Below are positions 12,728-24,535 of a stretch of DNA of 64,000 nucleotides, piece after piece. Numbering within the stretch: the stretch's first letter is position 1; each line of letters begins with the position of its first letter. The DNA comes from Nilaparvata lugens (Eukaryota > Arthropoda > Insecta > Hemiptera > Delphacidae), in assembly GCF_014356525.2 (NCBI RefSeq), contig NC_052507.1:38242368-38306367 (forward strand), given 5' to 3'. The notes under the pieces were generated by a model, which had not been told where the DNA came from, ran no database searches, and saw only the letters and a list, made by a program, of their open reading frames with translations. A program made the translations under genes and the position numbers.

Positions 12728-14167
12728 TAGTCCAGTCACTATATATACATTGGTGCATGCAATTTATATTGTAGTTCTGATTTTTTAATATATTATTTGG
12801 GTACATAAGAGAAGTCCAGAACCAATTTCTTCATGCAAAATTTCCTTGTGCTAGATACAGAGTGGCCCAAAAACCTCGTATTTTCGGCTCATTTTCCAGT
12901 TTTCAGCTATTTCTGCCAAATCTCGTAATAGGACAGAAAATTTTGCTCTCGCCTTTTTTTAGATTATAAAATTCTGAATACATGAGATCATTCGGAACAC
13001 TCTATCTTCAATGAGTACTGAGTTATGATTTTTCAAAAATGAGTGAAATTTGAAGTAAATCAATTTTGATGAATTTAGTTTTCGATCAACAATATATTCC
13101 GATTGTTACCATTTAGATCTATAATTCAAAGTCCCTCTGGGTGTATTTTTGTGCTCTACAATCTGATATCAGGTAGATCGCTCTACCTTATATAGATTTC
13201 CGGGTACACCTGATTACCCGTTAGGTCCACTTCATTTCAGTATTTCCTAGTAGAGAGGCGCGCTTAAGGACACCTCAAGGATAAAAATTTCAAACACTTA
13301 TAGCTTTGGCCATTTTTTGTGTATTGTAATATGGGCTTGAGTACACTCAACAATAAATTTTCCATTTTTCGACCGAACTCGACTTATGATGCATGATTTT
13401 GGACCGCCTTGACGAGCCGAGAAGAATGAAGTGCAGTATGATGAAATCTGAGCATTGTGTCAAAAGCTATAAGTGTCTGAAATTTTGATCCTTGAGGTGG
13501 CCTCACTATGTCCTTAAGCGCGCCTCTCCACTAGGAAATACTGAAATGAAGTGGACCTAACGGGTGATTCTCATAGAACATAGTCTCATGAACTTATTTC
13601 ATTGTTCGAAATATCAATGTGAGGACAATGTAGTTGGTGATGATGGTTGAAGCTGAAAATTAGGTGTTTTTCACAATACAAGGAGCATTGTTGTCAGGTG
13701 TACCTGGAAATCTATATGAGGTAGAGCGTTCTACCTGATCTCAGATTGTAGAGCACAAAAATACACCCAGAGGGTAACAATCGGAATATATTGTTGATCG
13801 AAAACTAAAATTCATCAAAATTGATTTTTACTTCAAATTTCACTCATTTTTGAAAAATCATAACTCAGTACTCATTGAAGATAGAGAGTTCCGAATGATC
13901 TCATTTTATTCAGAATTTTATAATCTAAAAAAAAGGCAAGAACAAAATTTTCTGTCCGATTACGAGATTTGGCAGAAATAGCTGAAAACTGGAAAAAGAG
14001 CCGAAAATAAGAGGTTTTTGGACCACTCTGTATCTAGTACAAGGAAATTTTGCATGAAGAAATTGGTTCTGGACTTCTCTTATGTACCCAAATAATATAT
14101 TAAAAAATCAGAACTACAATATATATTTCAAGCACACCCCCTTTTTTATGTCTATATTGACTGGACT
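12728..14167. mobile_element. Foldback element 2, TAGTCCAG family
   Basis: Begins TAGTCCAGTCA and ends TGACTGGACTA. The arms (about 12728-13300 and 13470-14167) are inverted copies; the word AGAGAAGTCCAGAACCAATT in the left arm reappears as its complement near 14055-14080. No open reading frame of note. It lies about 1.3 kb from foldback element 1 with a partial copy between them. Confidence 0.65.
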
Positions 14168-14599
14168 ATCAGTGAATTGGAAGACTTGCGAATTTAATTA
14201 ATTGAATTTGGAACAATATTAAAAGTATTATGTTTTCCGGAATTACGGAGAATCGGGGGATTGTTCCAACATTATTTAATATAATACCAATAGAAATTAA
14301 AGAATTGGAAAATTTCAATAGATTTGAAAGAAAAATTAGACATTGATTATTTAGTACTGGAATATAAATAGTAGTGAAGAAATAATAGTAAATAGAATTT
14401 AGATGAAAGTAGTGTTTTTCATATTGTACTTCAAGTAATTTCTAGATAAAAAAAGTTCCTCTATCATTTTACTAGGTGAAAGTAAGGGTAATAGATATAG
14501 TTTTAGATCTTCAGCATTTTTTATATTAACCTGTCTTGAGCATAATCTTGTTTTTATTTGATGATAACCTCGACACCATAATAATAATATCCTATAATA

Positions 14600-15300
14600 T
14601 TGAGCAAGCAATTTCTTTTTATAAGTCTGTATTTCACCGGAACTCGAAAACAGCTCTAACGATTCTTACGAAATTTGGATCAAAGTGGATTTATGATATA
14701 AAAATACGATTGCACAAGGTCTCATCCCTGGGATAACTCACTGAAGGACATTTAAAAAATAATTAATCCTTTGAAAAACAGCTGAAACTTCGTCGTCTGT
14801 CGATAATGGAAGTGTGTGTGTGGGAGTGAGACAAAATTATGCCTAAAGCTGGGTTTCCGTTTGTGCGTAAATGCCGTCGTCGACCACAACAGGGAGAGAA
14901 TCTCAGATTGGGTAGATTTCAATTTGTCTACATAACCTTAAAGATTATGTTCAATTATGTTGTAATTGGGCAGGTTGAGCTTATACTTTTTTATACTTTT
15001 AAAAGTATAAGCTTAAAGTATAATACTTTTAAAAGTATAAAAAGTATAAGCTGAACCTGCCCCATTAAAACATAATTGAACATAATCTTTTAGGTAAAGT
15101 AGACAAATTGAAATCTACCCAATGTGAGATTCTCTCCCTGTCGTGGTCGACGACGGCATTTACGCACAAACGGAAACCCAGCTTTAGCTGTTGAACTATT
15201 GCATCCAATCCGCTGATTTTACGAGAAATATTATCCGGCAAGAAATCAATCGACATGATCAACATAATTGCTCTTTCATTATAAATGTTCTATGCTTTTG
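14600..15300 (+). repeat. Retroelement-derived repeat split by a MITE
   Basis: The stretch from about 14620 (GGAACTCGAAAACAGCTCTAACGATTCT) resumes after the palindrome with AGAAATATTATC near 15221. A diverged copy lies at about 39966-40225, where the corresponding sequence is not interrupted by this palindrome. It resembles 3' parts of RTE-type non-LTR elements. Confidence 0.45.
14839..15189. mobile_element. Near-perfect palindromic MITE
   Basis: About 350 bp whose two halves are inverted copies. The outer word is TAAAGCTGGGTTTCCGTTTG at the left with its complement at the right. The centre is an alternating run of TATACTTTTAAAAGTATA repeats (about 14985-15050). No coding capacity. Confidence 0.75.
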
Positions 15301-15793
15301 TACTCCAGAGCTCAGCTCGGCCCCCGATATTTTTACAGTGTAGTGAAGTATCTGATTTTGAAAAACTTTGCATTGTATAAGTTATTTTTGAAAATTTAAA
15401 AAAAATATGTAATGTTTTTGAATTCCAGGAATTTTAAGCCACAAGAAAAATATAAGGAATACATGTAGCTACATACGACCAATGCTGGAACTTTATAAAA
15501 TATCTATAAGTATAGATCATTTACAATATTATTAACATATTTGCTAATGCTCCTTAGACATGAAAACCATAACAAAACAAGAAGATTGGAACAGTAATAC
15601 ATTTGACATGTAGTACAGTAACTTAAATATTTAGCCATGTAGTATGGTTGAATAGTTAAAAAGGGCACAGAAAATCCACTAAAGTATACGAAAGTTGAAA
15701 GTTTGTTTACATGAATTAACTATAGTTAGGTGAACTATAATGTTCAGCAGTATTTGATTGTTTCTATCCTTGTCTATTATTTGATAAAGGAGA

Positions 15794-18068
15794 TAAAGCC
15801 CAGTCAACGAAGTGTTATAGAGGGAAAAGATTGGAAGACAATTTTTTACCCCGCATTTCTGTTGAGGGTAGTGAGGATGTAAACATATCAAAAGTCCCTG
15901 TGCTAAGTCTGTTCTAAGGGGGTAGGGGTGGTTCAAAGGTACCATTTTTCGGTTTCACGCATATAACTCGAAAATTATGCATTTTACAGACATAACTATT
16001 CTACAAGAAATTAAAGCTTACATCATTTCCTTCAATATTGATCTAATAACGTTTTCTATATATCTTTCACTTTTCGAGATATCCGCTCTAAAAGATGTGA
16101 CATTTTTGAAAAAAAGCACATTTCCTTCAATTTTTTGCTATTTTTGCTCTTATAACTTTTTGAATATCGAAGGGAAAAATCCATGCTAATAATGAGCTTA
16201 TAGAGCATCAAATTCTCTTCATGTACAATTTCACAAGTTTACGCACATCCACACGACCGTTGCAGCAGCTCCAGTGTTGAGTGTGAGATCTTCAGTTATG
16301 CTAAAATAGACCAATTGACAGAGGAATTTTGAGAGAATGTTTTGAACACAATTTTTGACTTCGCAGCTTTGTTGGGACCAGTTAGGGAGTGAACATATCA
16401 AAAGTCCCCATCCCTACCCATTATGCTAAAGGGATGAGGGTGGTTTAAAAGTTGCATTTTTCAATGTTTTGTTTACACGCTCATATCATGAGGAAGATGC
16501 GTTCAACCGACATGAATAACTATTCAGAAATGAAGCTTGATAAATTCTCTACAATATTTTGTTCTGTGGTGATTTGTGATATCTCCAACAGTTTTCGAGA
16601 TATACGCTCTTAGAAGTGTAACATTGTTAAAATAACAGCTTTTAATCCTTTTATTTATGTTTCAGGGCCTACAACTCTCCAACACTTCATCGTAAAAATG
16701 AATGCTCACCGTAGATTTGAATAGCTTTATTTTCTCTTTAATTTGATGTATTATTTCACTACTTAATGATTTCTTCTATTATTATAGCAGATTCATTGTG
16801 GGGGGGGGGGTGAAATTTTCTACTCTGCAACAAGTGTCAACTTAGCAGTTCCACACCTTCAAAAGACGGGCTAGAGATGCTGATTTTTGCTATGTTCACC
16901 TCCCAACTAGTCTCCATTAAGCTACAAAGTCAAACATTTTTTACCAGATGTTCCAGACTCAAATTTCATTGTCAAGTGATCAATTGTTACAATATTAAAA
17001 TTTCACCCTCCACATTGAATCTGCTATAACAATAGAAGGAAAACATTAAGTAGTGAAATAATACATCAAATTGAAGAGAAAATAGAGCTCTTCAAATCTA
17101 CGGTGAGCATTCATTTTTACGATGAAGTGTTGGAGAGTTGTAGGCCCTGAAACATAAAAAAAGGATTGAAAGCTGTTATTTTAACAATTTTACACTTTTA
17201 AGAGCGTATATCTCGAAAACTGTTGGAGATATCACAAATCACCACAGAACAAATATTGTAGAGAATTTATCAAGCTTCATTTCTGAATAGTTATTCATGT
17301 CGGTTGAACGCATTTTTCTCAAGATATGAGCGTGTAAACAAAACATTGAAAAATGCAACTTTTAAACCACCCTCATCCCTTTAGCATAAGGGGTAGGGAT
17401 GAGGACTTTTGATATGTTCACCCCCTAACTGGTCCCAACAAAGCTGCGAAGTCAAAAATTGTGTTCAAAACATTCTCTCAAAATTCCTTTGTCAATTGGT
17501 CTATTTTAGCATAACTGAAGATCTCACACTCAACACTGAAGCTGCTGCAACGGTCGTGTGGATGTGCGTAAACTTGTGAAATTGTACATCACATTGAAGA
17601 GAATTTGATGCTCTATAAGCTCATTATTAGCATGGATTTTTCCCTTCGATATACAAAAAGTTATAAGAGCAAAAATAGCAAAAAATTGAAGGAAACGTGT
17701 TTTTTTTTTTTCAAAAGTGTCACATCTTTTAGAGCGGATATCTCGAAAAGCTTAAAGAAAGCTGAAAGAGATATAGAAAACGTTGTTAAATCAATATTAA
17801 TATTGAAATTATGTTAGCTTTAATTTCTTGTAGAATAGTTATGTCTGTAAAATGCATAATTTTCGAGTTATATTCGTGAAACCAAAAAATTGTACCTTAG
17901 AACCACCCCAACCCCCTGTACTAAGGTAACCCCCTTAGTACAGGGGGTTGGGGTGGGGACTTTTGATATGTTTACCTCCTCACTACCCTCAACAGAACTG
18001 CGGGGTCAAAAATTGTCTTCCCAACTTTTCCCTCTATACCCTTTTTTGAGCATTCATTGCCTGGACTA
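15794..18068. mobile_element. Foldback element 3 (2.3 kb palindrome)
   Basis: Left end near AAGCCCAGTCAA and right end TTGCCTGGACTA resemble the TAGTCCAG ends of the other foldbacks. The arms of more than 1 kb are near-complete inverted copies, ending in a centre that includes a run of ten G residues (about 16800-16810). Several words, for example CTTTTGATATGTT and TCTCGAAAA, occur in both the outer and inner parts of each arm, suggesting internal duplication. No transposase frame. A lone right arm of the same family is at 23030-23480. Confidence 0.7.
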
Positions 18069-18119
18069 ATAGAGCTCTCCTTTTATAGCTCAGCAACATC
18101 ATGTTGGTCAGATCACTTT

Positions 18120-18300
18120 TCAACATTTTATTTTATTTATTTAATCAGTCAGAATTACACAACTTACAGAAAAGTACCACAGGCTTATAAGCCCAAAACG
18201 GTTCCAATACTAATTTATACAACAGTCCAAATGTATACAACACTCAATTTACAATTCAAAACACACAAAAATCATTTCTAAATAAAAAATAATACTTCCA
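18120..18300 (-). mobile_element. Non-LTR retroelement 3' tail (antisense)
   Basis: On the minus strand the sequence reads through GGCTTATAAGCCTGTGGTAC to a tail of TTAAATAAATAAAATAAAA, the kind of A-rich repeat tail left by 5'-truncated non-LTR insertions. No coding part remains. Confidence 0.4.
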
Positions 18301-18629
18301 AATTAAATTAAATCAATCACAACTTTGAAAAAACTATAAAATTTAGAGACCAAAAAGACAAACACACTATTTAGAACTTTAGAACAATGTAGAATATAAT
18401 AATTAATGGATTAAAGAAATGAGACGGGCCGCCGAAAACAAAGGATGGGCAGGTAGAAGTTCTAGAGACCCTTCTGTGTTCACCTATTGTTAAGGTTTCC
18501 ACTCCGAGCAATATATTGGTGGACCAGTGTGGTTACTTGAAGGCACTTTCAGCTGTAAATCGTGGTAGAATACAGTGATTGTATAAATACACACATTACT
18601 ATCGATGACAAGTACAAATTCACTCAAAC

Positions 18630-18800
18630 GTACTTGGTGTGTAAGGCCCACATCGATTTTTGGACGTACATTTGTTAGCCGTCCTTATAAATTCTACGAG
18701 ATTGAATTGGACTTGACAAACACATGATACACATCATATATTTGCCAAGTTATGTTCAATATTATAGAATTTAAAAGGACGCCAAAAAATCGTACGTTCA
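18630..18800. mobile_element. Small MITE related to 22743-22926
   Basis: Imperfect palindrome with the core GGACTTGACAAACACATGAT and its inverse part GCCAAGTTATGTTCAA. Outer words TTTTTGGACGTACATT and GCCAAAAAATCGTACGTTCAA are roughly inverted. The same core occurs in the small MITE at 22743-22926, though the ends differ. Confidence 0.45.
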
Positions 18801-19515
18801 ATAAGTATCGAATTGTATGTAACTCAAGTTAGTCTGTATACAGCTTGTGAGCAAGTTGAGTTTAAGCAAATGAACCATTGGGAATAATACAATATATTAC
18901 AAGTACTTGATCACTGATTTACATTCAATATTGGAGAAAATACAAGTAACAGATGTAAAGTGCAAAGTAATAGATAAGTTTGTGCTAGCAGCTAGAATTG
19001 TCTTCAAGAAAGCACACGGGGCCACTAATGAGAGTAATGAAGCGGAATCAGAGAACAATAGTATGCTAGTCGAGAGTCAGAGGATGCACCTTTTTGGAAT
19101 AATACCCCAGTGCACATGTAACGCGGCCCTGTCTTCTTTCTTTTACAATATATAATTAACAAAATATATCTAATCTCAATTATAAAATAATGTAATATTT
19201 AATAATTGAAAAATATATTGATTTCATTATTTTTATTTCTCATTATTTGGTATCCTTTATAGAAGGCAGTGGCAAGGCAGAGGATCGGCAACGTTGTTCC
19301 CTATCTTTTTCCACTGTCATTATAACAAGGACCTCACTATAGTACCACTTAACTTTATTTTTGATACACATGTTTCGAATCATTAGAGGTCATTTTTAAA
19401 TTTCAAAATAGATAATATTCCTATGATCATAATAATATAATATTGAAAATAAATTAATAAACCGGGTGTTCCAAAATGAATGACAGGGATTCAACATGTT
19501 ATGATATTTACTATA

Positions 19516-21621
19516 CAGGGTGATTCATAATTATGGTAAAATAATTTAATACGTGATAGTGGAGGTAAAAATAAGAAAAAAAGTTCCTATAAACAATATC
19601 CATAAATGCTTCATTGGCGAGCTATACAGGCTGAAAAATTTCGCCCGGAATTCAGTTCCTCTGGTGAAATACACCGATGCTGAATTGTTTGGGCACTAGT
19701 TTTTGAAAAACTTAAGCTGGATTCATATGGAAAAATATCTGAAAAATTGAATAAAACTAGTCTGGAAGCTGTAGTGTCAGTAGTTTTTGAGAAAAAAGTT
19801 GAAATATGAAAAAAAATCTTAGTCGAAAAACACAGACTTCTACGTTTGATGCCCAATAACTTTCTTCAATGACCAGTAAACAAATAATTTCTTACAATTG
19901 AAATTGTGGAGAATTTAATTCTGAAAAGAATGATGTAAGCTGTGTAAACTAAATTTAAATAAAAGTTGAATATAATGTATTCTTATGTAGTACATTACAC
20001 CACAAAAATTTGCTGTTTTATGAGAAGAGAACTAATAACTCATAAGTTGTAGCTGATTGCAAATAAAATATTCTGTTTTCTATGAAAAGTTTTTTCTTAA
20101 TATGAAAGTAGCATATCTAAATGAAAGTAAACTTATACCAAAAGACTAGTAGATTATGCCATTAAGCCTGGGAGGAAGCTCGAACAGAAGTAGATGATCT
20201 CCTATGATTCCTGCCCAAATGTTTACTGAAAACTGATGTTGTGAAAGATTAGGATTGATGGCATGAGGATTCTCAGCTGCCCAAATATGTTGGTTGTGGA
20301 CATTAACGATAGCTGTTCTTGTAAAGTGTGCCTCGTCGGTAAATAAAACGGTTGTTAAAAAGTTTGGGTAAACAAGTTTTACTAGAAACCATCGGCAAAT
20401 ACCAGCACGGGGAATACAGTCTCGTGGCAATAGAGTATGAACTTTCTGGAGGTGGTATGGATGTAATTGTTGCTCTTTTAGTATCCTCCAAATAATAGAT
20501 TGATTGACATTAAACTGCACTGACAATTCTCTCGTGCTCTTCTATGGATGTTCATAAATTTCATTAAGAACTTGTTCTTCTAACTCAACAGTCATAGTAG
20601 ATCGGGGTCTGCCTGCATAAATGTGCTCTTTGGATATCAAAGAATCTGTTTCAGACAGACGTAGATGAATAGTGGCAAAGAACCTTGAACTTGGACATAC
20701 TCGGTTAGGAAAGTTCTCTTGATACAAACGTCTTCCTTCAGTACTATTACAGTAGAGTCCCATTCCATACATTAAATGCATATCAGCTAATTCGGAGTAT
20801 GAATAATGTCTTAAATTACCTGCCATTATTGAAAAAGTTAACACTTAACACAAAAGCAAAGTGAAATGGTTACAAATAACTGGTTAATAGATTAAAAAAA
20901 AAAAAAAAAAAAACAGCGCGGTTACAGTAGGCTCAACTTACAGTTTGTTTTTTTGTTCAACAGCGAGCTAAAATATTTCTGAAAATAATTTTCAGCTGAT
21001 AATTTCTTTTAAATATTTTCTCATTTGAAACAAAATAAATCAGCTGTTTTGGAACAGCTGTTATTGAAATCCATGTTCTATTTGCAATCAGCTACAACCT
21101 ATGAGTTCTCTCCTCATAAAACTTAAAATTTTTGTGGTGTAATGTACTACATATGAATACATTTTATTCAACTTTTATTTAAATTTGGTTTACACAGCTT
21201 ACATCATTCTTTTCAGAATTGAATTATCTACAACTTTAGTTGTGACAAATTATTTGTTTACTGGTCATTAAAGAAAGTTATTGGGCATCAAACATAGAAG
21301 TCTGTGTTTTTCTACTTAGATTTTTTTCATACTTCAACTTTTTTCTCAAAAACTACTGACACTACAGCTTCCAGACTAGTTTTATTCAATTTTTCAGATA
21401 TTTTTCCATATGAATCCAGCATAAGTTTTTCAAAAACTAGAGCCCAAACAATTCAGCATCGGTGTATTTCACCAGAGGAACTGAATTCCGGGTGAAATCT
21501 TTCACCCTGTATAGCTCGCTAATGAAGCATTTATGGATATATGTTTATAAGAACTTTTTTTCTTATTTTTACCTCTACTATCACGTATTGAATTATTTTA
21601 CCATAATTATGAATCACCCTG
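19516..21621 (-). mobile_element. Mariner-like element with 0.5-0.6 kb terminal repeats
   Basis: Ends CAGGGTGATTCATAATTATG and its inverse, flanked on both sides by TA, the target duplication of the Tc1/mariner superfamily. The inverted repeats run inward for about 550 bp each (19516 to about 20080, and about 21060 to 21621), far longer than the usual few tens of bases. Between them is a broken transposase on the minus strand. A run of about 20 A residues lies near 20892-20911. A short mariner-end-like word (CCGGGTGTTCCAAAATG) sits just outside the left end near 19462. Confidence 0.75.
20146..20844 (-). pseudogene. Mariner-superfamily transposase, broken
   Basis: Encodes the front part of a cut-and-paste transposase. 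The N-terminal part (about 20545-20844) carries a helix-turn-helix type domain with YSYSELADMHLMYG. After one in-frame TAG near 20540 the same frame continues with VNQSIIWRILKEQQLHPYHLQKVH, then the catalytic block VLFTDEAHF with the first acidic residue, WAAENPH, and SVNIWAGIIGDHLLLFELPP. The frame stops shortly after PPRLNG, so the C-terminal part with the remaining catalytic acids is missing, presumably through internal deletion. The element cannot supply its own transposase. Confidence 0.75.
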
Positions 21622-22448
21622 TATAACAACTTACAGCCACAAGTCATTAATCCATTGAAAGAGGGACTCAAACAGTTTTGTTTGTCCGTATCAGTCCTCT
21701 ATTTTAAGCACATTCAAAAACACTTCTAAGAACTTGAAGAAAGTGCTTTTTTGTGCCATATTCCGGTAGAAAGCAACAGTTTACTGTAACTGTATCTTCT
21801 TCTCTTATCTGGATATTTTACAGCTATGGCTCTTCCCTCAACTGACTCAGAATGATTCATCTTCTAAACCACCCCCTCCTTCCCAAACAATATTGGGAAC
21901 TCAAAAAAATGACGTCAGCCATTTTTAAACACTGCTGACCTATTTTTTAGTAGGAACCCTCCCCACAAGAATTCAGCCACCACCCGCCTGTGGCACCAAT
22001 TATTTAGACATTAAAACTGGATTAGCAGACAACAGTGGAAATATCATACCACGAGTTCTAATATTGTACTATTCCCACCCAGCCCGACAGAGTATGAATA
22101 ATACCATTAGAGCTTATAATAATAATTTTCACTTTTCACTGTTGTGTGCAAGTCCAGTTTTAGAGAGTATTTAGTTCTATGCCTTCGGCAACTATTCAAT
22201 CACATAACCTGAGGAACTGATCCTATAAAGATGTACAATTATAAAATAGGATGGAAATACAACTAGTGACCCCCTGGGTTGAAGAACTCGCTCGTGAACT
22301 GTTAGATTGATCTATGAAATTAGCAACTTGTGATTATAGGCTACATGATTGGTAAAGATTATTAAAACAGCTAAATATTTCTTTCACGAAGATTGTCTAA
22401 TTTGACAGTGCCACTGTGGGTTTCATTGAGGATCCTAAATCATAATTA

Positions 22449-22980
22449 AAAACTCTTTTCTGTCACTTCAAAACTTTTTTCGCCATCTTGGATTCGTCAT
22501 ATTCCAACTCAATTCAACACTATGGGAAGGTGCTCATGTGATACATAATAATTATGTATTATTTCGATACAGAATTTCAAGAAAAAATGAATGGGGAAAT
22601 CAGCACATCGATATCGGTTTCAAAGATATTCAGATTTAAAGATAGGTTACTAATATATCATTCAAAAATGAAATAAATGAGTACATTGGAAATCTAAAAC
22701 ATCAAAACTTTCTAATTTTACTCTTTTAAGTGTTAGTAGCAACTAAAGGCGCGTTTATACCAAAGTTATTAACAAAATGTTAATAACTTAATCCTTATAG
22801 ATTCTATTAGATTGAACGGAACTTGACAAACACATATGATCATCATGTTTATGATAAGTTATATTCAATTTTATAGAATCTATAAGGAGTGATTTTAACA
22901 TAACTTTGGTGTAAACGCAGCTTAATAGTAACCTATACTCACATATTCAACACTTTAAATAGAAAAAGTTTAATTGTCGT
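22449..22980. mobile_element. Diverged MITE, relative of 3204-3730
   Basis: The words TTTTCTGTC-CTTCAAAA, GCCATCTTGGA, TGGGAAGGT and CAGAATTTCAAGA follow the reverse complement of the MITE at 3204-3730 in order. The ends are eroded. It is interrupted by a smaller palindrome at 22743-22926. Confidence 0.5.
22743..22926. mobile_element. Small palindromic MITE inserted in another MITE
   Basis: Ends AAGGCGCGTTTATACCAAAG and CTTTGGTGTAAACGCAGCTT are inverted. The interior repeats AATCCTTATAGATTCTATTAGA against ATTTTATAGAATCTATAAGGAG. It sits within the element at 22449-22980. Confidence 0.65.
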
Positions 22981-23029
22981 ATTTTTAATGTACTCATTAT
23001 TCTATTTCTGTATAATTTATTAGTATACA

Positions 23030-23480
23030 TCAAATTGAAGAGAATATAATGCTCTATAAGCTCATAATCAGCATGGATTTTTCCCGTCGATTTTTAAAAA
23101 GTTATAAGAGCAGAAATAGAGAAGAGTTGGTGATAAACGAGGTTTTTTCAAAAATGTCACACCTTCAAGAGCGGATATCTCGAAAACTAGAGGAGGTATA
23201 GAAAAAGTTGTAGGATGAATATTGTAGGAAATTATGTAAGCTTTACTTTGTTATATGACAGTCAAGTCCTTAAGGTACATAAGGTACATAGTTTTTTAGT
23301 TTTATGCGAGAAAACAAAAAATGGTACCTTTAAACCACCCCCACCACGTTAGTACAGGGGGTAGGGATGGGGACTTTTGATATGTTTACCTCCTTACTAC
23401 CCTCAACAGGACTGTGGGGTCAAAAATTGTCTTCAAAACAATTCCCTCTATACCCTTTTTTGAGCATTCATTGCCTGCAT
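23030..23480. mobile_element. Lone arm of foldback element 3 family
   Basis: Matches the right arm of the 15794-18068 element in the same order: AGAGAATATAATGCTCTATAA, GAGCGGATATCTCGAAAA, GTACAGGGGGTAGGGATGGG, CTTTTGATATGTTTACCTCC and CTCTATACCCTTTTTTGAGC. It stops at the end word GCCTG. The other arm is absent. Confidence 0.65.
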
Positions 23481-23699
23481 TACCAGGCACATGGTGTAAC
23501 TGTTCTGCAACTACAGTTGCAAACCATATGCGTCTGAAACCAATTTGCAACTGAAGCAAATAGTCAGTTCTCACTTCACACACGGGTGTAATGACAAAGC
23601 ACTTGCATCTATTCTCTCTATTTCATCTCGTGCAAGTAAACTACAACCGCGGGCCCCTGGTTATATGCGACTGCTTTCAGACTGGTCAAAAACTAGTTG

Positions 23700-24075
23700 A
23701 TTGCACCTTCCCACTTAAATACATAGCCAAGGTTAAAATACAGTTGTATTTTAAGTGCATTGAAATACAATTTTGTATAAATAAAATTATTTATTTATAT
23801 TTTATTAATTGTTTTAATTGTCAGATGACCATTTTATTATGAACGTATTCCCAAGTCCCAGCGCACACGATGTGACTGTTTTACAACTACAGTTGCGCGC
23901 GCGCCCATACCTGGGACTTGAGTATAGGCTACGTTCATAGTAAAATGGTCATCTACCAATTAAAACAATTCATAAAATATGGGAAAAGTTTTACTTATAT
24001 AAAATTATATTTCAATGCACTTGAAATACAACTGTATTTCAACCTTGACTATGATTGTATTTAAGCTGAATAATT
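23700..24075. repeat. Palindrome with CpG-like core
   Basis: Inverted arms (about 23730-23860 and 23925-24060) share AAATACAGTTGTATTT, CAATTGTTTTAATTG-type and GACCATTTTA words. The core (about 23890-23910) is GTTGCGCGCGCGCCC, unusual in this AT-rich context. Probably a MITE; no clear target duplication. Confidence 0.55.
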
Positions 24076-24478
24076 TTAATTTATCTATTTTACCCGAACT
24101 CAAGTATTTGGTCAATATTACTATTGAAATAATACTGTGGTGCTCTAACTCACCTTTGGTGTGGTGCTGTTATCTGCTCCAAGTCTGATCAATTATATGA
24201 AGGAAAGATTATGAAAATAATTTGGAGTTTAAATACAAGGCATACTCATGGTAGATAAATATAGGCTACAGTAAAAACACTTCACTCACATGGGCTACTT
24301 TTTAACAAATTAATAAAAACAATATAAAAATCTTGAAGTACCCTTTATTTTTTAAAAACTTTAAGATTTTTATATTGTTTTTATAAATTAGATATACAGT
24401 AATATAAATACTTGCTACTAGCTCATAAATCTTAAAGAATTATGGATTACGCTGAAAAAAATTAATTTTAATTTTCTA

Positions 24479-24535
24479 AAAATATAACTCATCTAAAATA
24501 TAACTCATCTAAAATATAACTCATCTAAAATATTA
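24479..24535 (+). repeat. Short tandem repeat, 16-17 bp unit
   Basis: Three tandem copies of ATATAACTCATCTAAA lie in otherwise unremarkable intron sequence. The rest of 24076-25257 holds nothing recognised. Confidence 0.8.

Noticed and set aside
18907..19155. 82-codon plus-strand open frame
   Set aside because: No motif or conserved context, inside an intron of the opposite strand and between repeats. Left unassigned.
23880..23910. CRISPR-like or regulatory array at the palindrome core
   Set aside because: There is a single palindrome without repeat-spacer spacing in a eukaryotic intron.
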